Shown here one piece after another: positions 52,707 to 60,956 of a stretch of 64,000 nucleotides of DNA. Within the stretch, counting starts at the first letter, position 1. Each line of letters starts with the position of its first letter. Made by a program: the position numbers and the translations under genes. The notes under the pieces were generated by a model that had not been told where the DNA came from, did no database searches, and worked only from the letters and a program-made list of their open reading frames with translations. Origin of the DNA: JBGTSJ01 sp041940305 (GTDB lineage: Bacteria; Planctomycetota; Planctomycetia; Planctomycetales; Planctomycetaceae); the NCBI GenBank assembly GCA_041940305.1, contig JBGTSJ010000005.1:124001-188000 (forward strand). Reading direction: 5' to 3'.

Positions 52707-53969
52707 ATGTTGCGACTTTTGCCTCTCCTGGCGCTGCTGACACTGACGCTGTTCGCCGGTTGCCCGTCGAAACCTGAGCCGGCTGCTCCAACACTAACAC
52801 CCTCTCCCAACACGACGGCGGCCCCGCCCGAAAAAACGGTGATCGTCGTTGAGCGGGATCCCGACGACCAGGAGGCGCTCACGGCACTCAAGCAACTCGG
52901 CGTTAAGCTGACCGAGGACACTCAGGGTTCAGTCGTGGCTGTGGACAGTATGTCCGTCGACCTGCACGACGAAGACCTGCAGCACCTCAAGGGACTGCCG
53001 TATCTCGTTGAGGCTGATCTGGCGAAAACGTCCATCACCGATGAGGGACTCGCCATTCTCCAGGATCTGCCGCAGCTCAAGGTACTCGGTCTGCAACGAT
53101 GCAACCTCATCACCGATGCCGGACTCGCTCATCTGGAGCACGTGCCCGACCTCGAGCGTCTGTACCTGCTGTACACGCTGGTCGGCAATGACGGCATGGA
53201 GCACGTCGCGAAGCTGCACAAGCTCAAGGTGCTGGACCTGCGCGGCTCAAAGGTGAGCAACGGCGGACTGGAAAAGCTGCGTGAGCATCCGAGTCTGGTG
53301 GACCTCAAGCTCCGGGCCGCCAGCATCTCTAACAAAGGACTGGAGCACGTTGCGACGATCAAACAGTTGCGGACGCTCGAAGCGGAGGACGCGCGGATCA
53401 CCGACGCCGGACTGGAGCACCTCGCGGTGCTCACCGATCTGCAGAAACTGAACCTGCTGCGCACTTACGTGACGGCCGCCGGCATCCAGCATCTGGCGGG
53501 GCTGACAAAGCTCCGCGATGTGCGGCTGCGCGGGACGGGCGTCCGCACCAGCGCACTCGAGCATCTGGCGAGTTCGGCCGATTCGCTCACGTATCTCGAT
53601 CTGACCGAATGCCCAGTCGATGACGCCGAGCTGGAACTCATCCTGCCGTTCCAGAAGCTGGAGACGCTGGAGATCTGGCAGACGAGCCTGGGGGACGCCG
53701 GGCTGGCTCATATCGCCCAGTTGCCGAGTCTCAAGACTCTCGACATCAGCATCTGCCGGGGCGTGACGTCGGCCGGGATGGATTCGATCGCCAGCATGCC
53801 TGCACTGACGAGCCTCAACCTGTCGCAGACGTCAGTCGATGACTCCGGGCTGGAGAAACTGGCGGCGCTCAAGAGCCTGAAAACGGTGAACCTAAAGAAC
53901 ACACCCGTAACGAACGACGGAATCCAGAAGCTGCAGGACACGCTGCCTGAACTCAGGATACAGCGCTGA
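52707..53969 (+). CDS. Leucine-rich-repeat lipoprotein
   Basis: Three consecutive ATGs (52701, 52704, 52707) follow GAGG; the third has the best spacing and gives a 420-residue protein. The lipoprotein signal is MLRLLPLLALLTLTLFAGC, with the lipobox Cys at residue 19. After a Pro/Thr-rich linker come about twelve leucine-rich repeats of the RNI/cysteine-containing type (ITDEGLAILQDLPQLKVLGL, ITDAGLEHLAVLTDLQKLNL, VDDSGLEKLAALKSLKTVNL). Such repeats form a curved protein-binding surface. Lipid-anchored LRR proteins are frequent in planctomycetes, and the ligand is unknown. It is a stand-alone gene. Confidence 0.92.
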   Translation: MLRLLPLLALLTLTLFAGCPSKPEPAAPTLTPSPNTTAAPPEKTVIVVERDPDDQEALTALKQLGVKLTEDTQGSVVAVDSMSVDLHDEDLQHLKGLPYLVEADLAKTSITDEGLAILQDLPQLKVLGLQRCNLITDAGLAHLEHVPDLERLYLLYTLVGNDGMEHVAKLHKLKVLDLRGSKVSNGGLEKLREHPSLVDLKLRAASISNKGLEHVATIKQLRTLEAEDARITDAGLEHLAVLTDLQKLNLLRTYVTAAGIQHLAGLTKLRDVRLRGTGVRTSALEHLASSADSLTYLDLTECPVDDAELELILPFQKLETLEIWQTSLGDAGLAHIAQLPSLKTLDISICRGVTSAGMDSIASMPALTSLNLSQTSVDDSGLEKLAALKSLKTVNLKNTPVTNDGIQKLQDTLPELRIQR

Positions 53970-54252
53970 TCGTCCAGAGAGGAGGAGTGAGCGCGTCCGC
54001 GCACCGGATGGGCGGGACAACTCAAACTCCGCCCGATCGGTGAATCGGGACTGGAGAGCGTGAAATCCGCCGAGGACTCCGGTAAAGTGGCGGACTTGGG
54101 CAGGGCTGCCCGCAATCATCGGGATATGGGACAGGAATCGGTGCCGCGGCAATGGCAATCGATTGGCCGCGGAGTTCGGCGGGCTACGGACCAGATTGTA
54201 TTTCGGCGCGTCCCATCCGGATGCGCGATGTTTCCTCAGAGGAAGACCTTCC

Positions 54253-55614
54253 ATGATGCGCAAAACGACACGCCGCGACTTCATCAAAAACACCAGCGCC
54301 ATCGGCGCCGCCCTGTGGGTCGGCGGACCGAAAGTTTGGGCTCAGGAAAAGTCACCGAACGAACGCGTCCGCTATGCCTGCATCGGAGTCGGCGGAAAGG
54401 GCTCCAGCGATTCGGATGATGCGGCCGCCCATGGGGACATCGTGGCCATCGTCGATGTCGATGAATTCAAGCGGATTACGCGCAAGCAGGACGACCGCTT
54501 CAAAGATGCTGCCGAGTTCAGCGACTATCGCAAGCTCTTCGACGAGATGTCGGACAAGTTCGACGCAGTCACGGTGTCCACCCCGGACCATCACCATTAC
54601 CTGGCGACTGCGCTGGCGCTTTCGGCCGGCAAGGCGGCTTACACCCAGAAGCCGCTGACGCACAGCGTCTGGGAAGCCCGCGAACTGGCGCGGCTGGCCC
54701 AGGAGAACGACGTCCCGACCCAGATGGGGAACCAGGGGACGTCCGAAGCCAGCCTGCGGATGGCGGCGGCGATCCTGCAATCCGGTCATCTCGGCACGAT
54801 CAAGGAAGTGCACGTCACCACCAACCGGCCGGTGTGGCCGCAGGGTGGGCCGCGGCCGGAGCCGGCCGAGGTTCCGGAAGGGCTTGACTGGGATGCTTGG
54901 CTCGGACCGGCACCAGAGCGTCCGTACGGTGATGATGCCTACCACGACTTCAAGTGGCGCGGCTGGTGGGACTTTGGCACCGGCGCCCTGGGAGACATGG
55001 CCTGCCACACCTTCAACATGCCTTACATGGGACTGGGACTGAAAGACCCCGTGGCCATCCAGGCTTGGACCAGCGGCCACAACCGGGACAGCTACCCCCA
55101 GAAGTCGAAGATCAAATTCGACTTCGTCCTCTCCGAAGGAGGCGCCGTGGTCCCCGTCTGGTGGTATGACGGCGGCAACGAGTACGACGAGGCGCTGCTC
55201 CACGGACAGAAGCTGGTTCGCAACGACAAGGGCGAGACGACCGGAGCCATCATTGTCGGCGAGAAGCTGACGATGTACTCACCGGGCGACTACGCCGGTG
55301 GACCGATCAAGCTGATCGACGCCGACGGCAATGACGTCCCGCTCCCGGAAGTCGAGTTCGAGCGTTCTCCCGGCCACTTCACCGAGTTCCACCAGTCGAT
55401 CGTCGGCGAGCGGAAGCGGGCGGTCTCGAACTTCGAGAACTATGCCGGCGGCCTCACCGAAACGATCCTCCTCGGCAACCTCGCCGTCTGGGCCGCCCCG
55501 GACGAAGGGGAAGGCAAGCGCATCGAGTGGGACGCCAAGAGCGTCGTGGCCACCAACGCACCCGAAGTCATGCACGTCGTCCGCCGCGAGTACCGCGATG
55601 GTTGGAGTCTGTAA
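54253..55614 (+). CDS. Tat-exported Gfo/Idh/MocA-family oxidoreductase
   Basis: The ATG at 54253 follows GAGGAAG at good spacing. The 453-residue product begins with a twin-arginine signal (MMRKTTRRDFIKNTSAIGAA, cleavage near VWAQEK). The Rossmann NAD(P)-binding part (about residues 35-165) has VRYACIGVGGKGSSDS, AIVDVD and AVTVSTPDHHHYLATALALS, and the family lysine motif TQKPLTHSVWEARELA. The C-terminal alpha/beta domain follows. These enzymes reduce or oxidise sugar or inositol derivatives; planctomycetes carry many exported copies, probably acting on polysaccharide-derived substrates. It stands alone with its own strong terminator. Confidence 0.95.
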   Translation: MMRKTTRRDFIKNTSAIGAALWVGGPKVWAQEKSPNERVRYACIGVGGKGSSDSDDAAAHGDIVAIVDVDEFKRITRKQDDRFKDAAEFSDYRKLFDEMSDKFDAVTVSTPDHHHYLATALALSAGKAAYTQKPLTHSVWEARELARLAQENDVPTQMGNQGTSEASLRMAAAILQSGHLGTIKEVHVTTNRPVWPQGGPRPEPAEVPEGLDWDAWLGPAPERPYGDDAYHDFKWRGWWDFGTGALGDMACHTFNMPYMGLGLKDPVAIQAWTSGHNRDSYPQKSKIKFDFVLSEGGAVVPVWWYDGGNEYDEALLHGQKLVRNDKGETTGAIIVGEKLTMYSPGDYAGGPIKLIDADGNDVPLPEVEFERSPGHFTEFHQSIVGERKRAVSNFENYAGGLTETILLGNLAVWAAPDEGEGKRIEWDAKSVVATNAPEVMHVVRREYRDGWSL

Positions 55615-55667
55615 GTCGAACACGTGGGGCGGGCCTGTCGGTCCGTCCTTCCGAGCCCCTGTTCCGG

Positions 55668-55705
55668 CCCCCCGGTTTCTCCCCAGAAACCGGGGGGTTT
55701 TCTTG
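55668..55705 (+). terminator. Strong intrinsic terminator after the oxidoreductase gene
   Basis: CCCCCCGGTTTCT (55668-55680) pairs perfectly with AGAAACCGGGGGG (55685-55697) around a CCCC loop, followed by TTTTCTT. It is 54 bp after the oxidoreductase stop and shares the CCGGTTTCT core with the other AAACCCGG hairpins of the window. Confidence 0.9.
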
Positions 55706-55740
55706 TATGTCCCCCGGAATGGTGAGCCGTTGCGGCAGCC

Positions 55741-55769
55741 TTGCATACATACCAACCAGTCGGTATCCT
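55741..55769 (+). promoter_or_regulatory. Promoter of TetR gene with TetR-type operator between -35 and -10
   Basis: TTGCAT (55741-55746) and TATCCT (55764-55769) are spaced 17 bp. The near-palindrome ATACCAACCAGTCGGTAT (55749-55766) fills the spacer and resembles the operator of many TetR/AcrR proteins. The implied transcription start is at or next to the ATG at 55777, so the message may be leaderless and autorepressed. Confidence 0.65.
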
Positions 55770-55776
55770 ATCGTCG

Positions 55777-56382
55777 ATGGCACCAAAACCCGGCTCTGCT
55801 CGCGATGATCTGCTCGCCGCCGGAATCGAGTTGTTCCGGCGGAAAGGCTACGTCGCCACGACCGTCGATGACATCTGCGCTGCGGCAGGTGTCTCGAAAG
55901 GGGCGTTCTTCCACCATTTCGACAACAAGGAGTCCCTGGCCGAAGCCTGTCTGAAACAATGGGACGCCCTGGCCGCCGCGCGGGCCCAATCCGCCGGATA
56001 CCACGCCATCGACGACCCGGTCGACCGGCTCCTTGCATGCCTCGACTTCTACATCGAATTGTTTGCGGACCCCGGCCTTCTCAAATCTTGCTTGGCGGGC
56101 ACGGTGGTGCAGGAGATTTCGGAGTCCAACACGGTGCTCCGCGACGCCGCTCAGGAGTGCTTCGTGCACGCCGAGCAGCACTTCGCGTCGTTTGTGGATG
56201 CCGCGGCCCGCGCGCGGCGGATGAAGGTCGACGCGACGGCGCTGGCTCAGTTGTGGATGGCGGCGCTGCAGGGATCGCTGATTCTCTGCAAAGCCTCTCA
56301 GGACGACCAGATCGTTGCGCGGAACCTCCGACAGGTTCGGGAACATATCTGCTTTCTTCTGGGAGGCACGGGGGCCGACTGA
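55777..56382 (+). CDS. TetR/AcrR-family transcriptional regulator
   Basis: The start at 55777 (MAPKPGSARDDLLAAGIELF) is preferred over a TTG at 55741 that would fall in the operator. The 201-residue protein has the TetR N-terminal helix-turn-helix (VATTVDDICAAAGVSKGAFF, then HHFDNKESLAEACL) and an all-helical ligand/dimer domain (about residues 80-195, with Cys in LLACLDFYIELF and LKSCLAGTVVQE). It most likely represses its own promoter and perhaps the DinB-like gene downstream (101-bp gap, same strand). The inducer is unknown. Confidence 0.93.
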   Translation: MAPKPGSARDDLLAAGIELFRRKGYVATTVDDICAAAGVSKGAFFHHFDNKESLAEACLKQWDALAAARAQSAGYHAIDDPVDRLLACLDFYIELFADPGLLKSCLAGTVVQEISESNTVLRDAAQECFVHAEQHFASFVDAAARARRMKVDATALAQLWMAALQGSLILCKASQDDQIVARNLRQVREHICFLLGGTGAD

Positions 56383-56483
56383 CGGAATGTGCGGTCGGCG
56401 ACGCCGTCCAGGCGGATCGGCCTGTGCCGACGTGGACGTCGACAGCGGGATGACCTTCGTTTCACCCTTTCGGGAGCCTGATC

Positions 56484-57002
56484 ATGTCTGTAGCTGAAGC
56501 GTTTTTGGCGGAGTTCGAGCCGGAGTTGGCGACGACGCGGCGATTCCTTGAGCGGTTGCCGGAAGACCAACTCAACTGGAAGCCGCACGAGAAGTCGATG
56601 ACGGCCGGTCAACTGGCGCTGCACATCGCGCAGACGCCATTGAACGTGCTCAGGATGGCGCAGCAGGATGAAGTGCCGGTTCCCAATTTCGCCGGCGGCA
56701 TGCCCCAGCCGGCGAACCGGGCCGAAGTTCTCAAGGCGCTCGACGAGTCCGCGGAGTTCGTCCGTCGGGAACTGCCGCGGATCAATGACGCGCGGATGCA
56801 GGCGACTTGGCAAGCCGTCTCCAATGGCAAGGCAGTGCTGACCGTGCCCCGCGCCGCCTTCCTTCGCAGCATTCTGTTGAACCACTGGTATCACCACCGG
56901 GGGCAGTTCGGTGTGTATCTGCGGCTGCTCGACGTGAAGGTTCCGTCGAGCTACGGTCCGAGCGGCGATGAGGCGCCGGAGTTCCTGCAGAAGAGCGCCT
57001 AG
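56484..57002 (+). CDS. DinB-superfamily protein
   Basis: A 172-residue four-helix-bundle protein of the DinB/YfiT type, beginning MSVAEAFLAEFEPELATTRR. The three conserved metal-binding His are in ALHIAQTPLNVL and LLNHWYHHRGQFGVYLRLL. Family members are thiol- or metal-dependent transferases, or unknown, and are often stress induced. It follows the TetR gene on the same strand, which may regulate it. A palindromic repeat and then a terminator follow its stop. Confidence 0.92.
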   Translation: MSVAEAFLAEFEPELATTRRFLERLPEDQLNWKPHEKSMTAGQLALHIAQTPLNVLRMAQQDEVPVPNFAGGMPQPANRAEVLKALDESAEFVRRELPRINDARMQATWQAVSNGKAVLTVPRAAFLRSILLNHWYHHRGQFGVYLRLLDVKVPSSYGPSGDEAPEFLQKSA

Positions 57003-57112
57003 AAGCAGTTTCAATACTTGCCCGCAGCGCAAGCGAGGGACCGGCTCCTCGAGAGACTGCCCTCTCCTCGCTTAGGCTTCGGCCGAGTAAGACGGATCTG
57101 AAACGAGCCTGT
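57003..57112. repeat. Palindromic intergenic repeat related to the one at 19.9-20.0 kb
   Basis: The left end GCAGTTTCAATACTTG (57005-57020) is the exact reverse complement of 20012-20027. The right end reads TGAAACGAG, giving TTTCA/TGAAA termini as in the other copy. Internal AGCGAGG/CCTCGCT arms are present. It begins directly after the DinB-like stop codon. Confidence 0.6.
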
Positions 57113-57124
57113 AACAGTGACGAA

Positions 57125-57160
57125 ACCCCGGCCCCCTGAGGAGACCGGGGGTCTTCTTTT
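57125..57160. terminator. Hairpin between convergent DinB-like and membrane-protein genes
   Basis: CCCCGG (57126-57131) pairs with CCGGGG (57145-57150), followed on the plus strand by TCTTCTTTT. On the minus strand the hairpin ends in TTTCG, directly after the membrane-protein stop at 57165. It could act in both directions. Confidence 0.6.
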
Positions 57161-57164
57161 GCGG

Positions 57165-58220
57165 TCACGGCGCGGCAGGGGCAGGCGCCGGCTTGCGGCG
57201 CTTCCAGATCACTCCGTCCACCACGTAGTGATGGAAATTGATGATCATCATCGCGGTCACCGCGGCCGGGATGAGGCTGTTCTCCATGTAAGAGGTCGTC
57301 GTCTGGTGCACGATCAGATAGACGGCGGTGGAGATGCTCAGGCACAGCAGGACATAGCCGAACAGGTGCTTGCTCTGCGAGATCGTCGACAGGAACTTCG
57401 CGTCCGGATCGACCTTGTCCTTGAAGCGGTTGTTGTTGAACCACCACACGAACATGATGTACTGGATGTTGTGCCACACGTTGAGCACCAGCCAGCCGGC
57501 GGTGATGTCGGGAATCAGGACGTAGCCGACGAGAAACACCAGGTGGTGCGACAGCAGGTACAGGAAGTGGGCCGGCGCGAGTCGCCCGTTGACGGCGGCG
57601 ACCGCCGACTGGATGAGCCACCAGCCGAGTGCCAGCGCCGCCAGCCCGCCGACGATCCAGACGACCATCTCGGGAACCGGCAGGTACCGGATGTCCATGC
57701 CGAGATACTTCGGCTGCTGCTGCCACGAGCGGTACACGATCCCGAAGATCGGCACGAGCGACAGGGCGCGTGTTGAGACGTAATCGTTGATGACCGCGTT
57801 GCCGTCCGCCTTCCGGCGATAGGCCCGCTCGATGCCATAGCTTTGCCGCACGTAGTGGAACCACTGCCAGTACAGGTAGGCGGTGGCGAGGATCCACTGT
57901 CCGCAGATCAGCACGCCGGCGAGCGTCGCCGCCGCGATGATGAGCGGCAGCTCGACAATCAGGAAGCGGTGCTCGCGGAAGCTCTTGGCGTCGAACACCA
58001 GCCGCGTGAAGGTGGAGACGACGTGGTGATAGCCGAGCAGCCACAGGTCGAGGAACAGCAGCGTCTTGAACAGCGCTGGGTCGGTCATCGCGGCGAGGCC
58101 GGTCGCGACGGCCAGGCAGGCGGACACGCCGATGAAGTTGACGTCGAACGTCTGTCCCCGCAGCCAGCCCCGGCTGGTCACGACGGGAGCAGCGGTTGTG
58201 GACTCAACGGCCATCGACAT
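57165..58220 (-). CDS. Polytopic membrane protein with conserved-looking histidine pairs
   Basis: The start at 58220 has GAGGGA upstream (an ATG at 58214 is close); the product is 351 residues. About eight hydrophobic helices are present. His residues cluster at helix ends: LGYHHVVSTF, WQWFHYVRQSYG, YLLSHHLVFLVGY, LNVWHNIQYIMF and INFHHYVVDGVIWK. Such a spread of His in a membrane enzyme resembles di-iron desaturase/hydroxylase or heme-binding families in general, but the spacing matches none I know. The short C-terminus is Lys/Pro/Ala-rich (KRRKPAPAPAAP). It is convergent with the DinB-like gene. Function is unknown. Confidence 0.8.
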   Translation of the reverse strand: MSMAVESTTAAPVVTSRGWLRGQTFDVNFIGVSACLAVATGLAAMTDPALFKTLLFLDLWLLGYHHVVSTFTRLVFDAKSFREHRFLIVELPLIIAAATLAGVLICGQWILATAYLYWQWFHYVRQSYGIERAYRRKADGNAVINDYVSTRALSLVPIFGIVYRSWQQQPKYLGMDIRYLPVPEMVVWIVGGLAALALGWWLIQSAVAAVNGRLAPAHFLYLLSHHLVFLVGYVLIPDITAGWLVLNVWHNIQYIMFVWWFNNNRFKDKVDPDAKFLSTISQSKHLFGYVLLCLSISTAVYLIVHQTTTSYMENSLIPAAVTAMMIINFHHYVVDGVIWKRRKPAPAPAAP

Positions 58221-58643
58221 GGTGCAATCCCTCGGCAGGGGAGTCAGTTCGCGAGTTCCGGGCGAGATTTCCGGCTGAGTAAACCTAGTCCGCAGGATGG
58301 ACCGTGCGGGCTGTTCCGGCGTGATGCCGAACGGCAACGGCGGGACCGTGCAGGGTCGTAGCGATCAAGAGGATCAGTCCGACGTCATCACGAGTGGGCG
58401 GCATGCATTGCCCGGGTGCCTCGACGGTCCCCGTTCGGTCAGTGTCTGCGCGCCGCGCTCTTGCAATCGACACGACCGTTACGGCCGTCGTGTTGCGAAG
58501 TGGAAACGAGCGGATCGCCCGTCGGACTGGGGTCCACCGGACGCACCTCGCTGTTCTCACCCCATCCTTATCGATGACCCCCTGAGTCGGCGCCTGTTCA
58601 TGCGCCGCTCGAAATGACCTTTCCGACGTGCAAAGCAGCGCTC
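58221..58643. other. Divergent intergenic region
   Basis: This 423-bp region lies between the polytopic membrane protein gene (minus) and the AAA ATPase gene (plus). Short open frames have no coding character. A partial hairpin (ACACGAC/GTCGTGT near 58468-58495) is visible. Promoters for both flanking genes are expected but not identifiable. Confidence 0.4.
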
Positions 58644-60113
58644 ATGTCGCAGACAACGCTGGAGATCGATGCGCTCTTGAAGAGCCTGGGCAGCGGCATG
58701 GAGCATCGGGCCCGGGCGGCAGCCCTGAACGCGCGATCCCACGCCGCGGCGGAAGCGGCGCCATCCTCTCCGCCGGAGGAACGGCCCGTCACCCGGCCGG
58801 CGTCGGCGCCGCCGCAGAATTCGGCGACGCCCAGGCCCGATGCCGCCGCGGCTGTTCAGCCGACAGGATCGTTCTTTCCCCGCGCCCCCAAGTCGCTGCA
58901 GGAGGCGGGACTGCACGAGTCCGACGTATCGGCCCTGATTCTCAAATTCCTGTCCTACCGCCGGGCGGAAACCGGATTCCGCATCAGCCAGCAGTTGGGC
59001 CTGAGACTGCCGGTGATCGAAGGCATGCTGCGGAACATGAAGCAGGACCGGTTCGTCGTCTACAAAGGCTCGGCGGCAGGCGGTGACTACGTCTATGAGC
59101 TGACTGACATCGGGATGGAGGCGGCGCGGGGTCTCAGCCAGCAATGCACCTACTTCGGCGCGGCGCCCGTCCCGCTGAAGCAATACACGGCGAGCGTGAA
59201 AGCGCAGTCTCTGGCTGGTGTCAGGCCGCCGCTCGGCCGCATCAAGGCGGCCTTCGCCGACATGTCCATGAGCGATTCGCTCACCAGCCGTGTCGCCCAG
59301 GCGATCCATGCGGGCCGCGGCATGTTCCTGTTCGGCAACGCCGGCAACGGCAAGACCAGCATCGCATCCCGGATTACCAAGGCGTTCGGCGACACCATCT
59401 GGATTCCCAAGTCGCTCTCCATCTCCAACGAGATCGTGCGGCTGTACGATCCCAACAAGCACAAAGAAATCCCGCCGGACCCCGACATGGCCAAGGGAGT
59501 GGACGGCCGCTGGGTCCGCATCGAGCGGCCAACGATCATCGCCGGCGGCGAATTGCGGATGGAGAACCTCGAAATCGCCTATACGCGCGGCTCCGGCATC
59601 GGCGAGGCGCCGCTCCAGCTCAAGGCCAACTGCGGCACGCTGCTGATCGACGACTTCGGACGCCAGCGGATGCCGGTGGACGAGCTGCTCAATCGCTGGA
59701 TCGTTCCGCTCGAAGAGCGGCATGACTTCCTGTACATGGAGAGCGGCCGCACCATCCAGGTGCCGTTCGACGAGTTGATCGTGTTCTCAACCAACCTCGA
59801 GCCGCGCGACCTGGTGGAGGAAGCGTTCCTCCGCCGTATCCCGTACAAGATTGAAGTCACGGACCCCACGGATGAGCAATTCCGCGACCTGTTCCTGAAG
59901 CTCGCGCGCTCGCTCAACATGGAGTGCGCGCCCGACGTCGTGAACTACCTGCTGGAGCGGCACTACCACACGGCCGGTCGCGGCCTGCGGTTCTGCCATC
60001 CGCGAGACCTGCTGCGCCAGATCGAGCACTTCTGCCACGTCCACGAATTGACGCCGTCGGTAACCAGCGACCGGATCGACGTCGCGGTGCAGAACTATTT
60101 CTCGATCATGTAG
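58644..60113 (+). CDS. AAA-type ATPase with winged-helix-like N-terminal region
   Basis: The start at 58644 (MSQTTLEIDALLKSLGSGME) is chosen; an ATG at 58614 is in frame but adds nothing recognisable. The 489-residue protein has an Ala/Pro-rich N-terminal linker (about 30-85), a winged-helix-like segment (about 95-165, SALILKFLSYRRAETGFRIS), and an ATPase domain with Walker A FGNAGNGKTSIA (about residue 231), Walker B LLIDDFGRQRM (about 334) and sensor-like VFSTNLEPRDLVEEAFLRRI. It resembles planctomycete proteins annotated as ATPases with chaperone activity. No partner gene is adjacent, and substrate and role are unknown. Confidence 0.85.
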   Translation: MSQTTLEIDALLKSLGSGMEHRARAAALNARSHAAAEAAPSSPPEERPVTRPASAPPQNSATPRPDAAAAVQPTGSFFPRAPKSLQEAGLHESDVSALILKFLSYRRAETGFRISQQLGLRLPVIEGMLRNMKQDRFVVYKGSAAGGDYVYELTDIGMEAARGLSQQCTYFGAAPVPLKQYTASVKAQSLAGVRPPLGRIKAAFADMSMSDSLTSRVAQAIHAGRGMFLFGNAGNGKTSIASRITKAFGDTIWIPKSLSISNEIVRLYDPNKHKEIPPDPDMAKGVDGRWVRIERPTIIAGGELRMENLEIAYTRGSGIGEAPLQLKANCGTLLIDDFGRQRMPVDELLNRWIVPLEERHDFLYMESGRTIQVPFDELIVFSTNLEPRDLVEEAFLRRIPYKIEVTDPTDEQFRDLFLKLARSLNMECAPDVVNYLLERHYHTAGRGLRFCHPRDLLRQIEHFCHVHELTPSVTSDRIDVAVQNYFSIM

Positions 60114-60170
60114 CCCGACGACACGGTTGAGTGACAGTCGCCGGAGCTTCGTGCAGCGCGGCGGCCGTGC

Positions 60171-60869
60171 TCACTTGCCGTCCGGCTCACTGCGGTCATT
60201 CTGCGCCGCCTTCTGCTGCGCGACGAGCGTCTGAAAATCGCTGTTGCGGCTCAGGACTTCCTGCAGCTTCTGCAACGAACGCGTCAGCAGAACCCGCACG
60301 GCCCCGTCGGTGCGCCCGAGTCGCTCGGCGATCTCCTTGCTTGGCAACCCTTCGACGTAGCGCATCCGCAGTGCTTCCCGGTTGTCCTCGGGCAGTTCCG
60401 CCAGCGCCTGGAGCATGAAGAACTCCTTCTGCTGCCGCGAAAATGCGGCGCTGGGAGTGGTCAGGCTGGCGGCGAGCAGGTCGGCGATGCCGCCTCCCCC
60501 GTCTCCCGCGGAGGGTGCATCGAGGTAGACCTCCCGCCCGGCCGATCGCTTCTGCGCACCGAAGTGATGCCGATGTGCGTCGATGATCCGCCGCTCCGCC
60601 TGCTGGCACAACCAGCCGAACGGCTCGCGGTCTCCCAGCTGCACGTCGCCGACGGAATGCAGCGCGCTCGCCGTGAGATCCTGCAGGATGTCGCTCGCCT
60701 CCACCTTGCGGCGCAGACCGTCGCTCATTCGCTTCTCGATAAACGCGATCAGCTGCGGTGAGTGCTGGGCAATGTAGGCGGCGAGCGCTTCCCGGTCGCC
60801 GGATTTCACGCGCGACGTCAGATCATCTTCCGGATCAGCCATGACATGCGGCTCTCGAGTCGACCCCAT
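60171..60869 (-). CDS. ECF-type RNA polymerase sigma factor
   Basis: The ATG at 60869 is selected because GGAGG lies 7 bases upstream; ATG at 60842 is an alternative. The 232-residue protein has region 2 (LIAFIEKRMSDGLRRKVEAS, DILQDLTASALHSV, PFGWLCQQAERRIIDAHRHH) and region 4 (EDNREALRMRYVEGLPSKEI, AERLGRTDGAVRVLLTRSLQ), joined by a longer linker than usual (GGGGIADLLAASLTTPSAAF). Planctomycetes have large ECF groups of this long-linker kind, often linked to Ser/Thr kinases or secreted proteins. No anti-sigma gene is adjacent; a rhomboid protease gene lies upstream on the same strand with an 87-bp gap. Confidence 0.92.
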   Translation of the reverse strand: MGSTREPHVMADPEDDLTSRVKSGDREALAAYIAQHSPQLIAFIEKRMSDGLRRKVEASDILQDLTASALHSVGDVQLGDREPFGWLCQQAERRIIDAHRHHFGAQKRSAGREVYLDAPSAGDGGGGIADLLAASLTTPSAAFSRQQKEFFMLQALAELPEDNREALRMRYVEGLPSKEIAERLGRTDGAVRVLLTRSLQKLQEVLSRNSDFQTLVAQQKAAQNDRSEPDGK

Positions 60870-60956
60870 CGCCACGCCTCCACGCTTCAATCCATCTCTC
60901 TATTGCAAACGGACGCACAACGAAATGCAATCCCCCTGCAACACACAGTTCACGCA

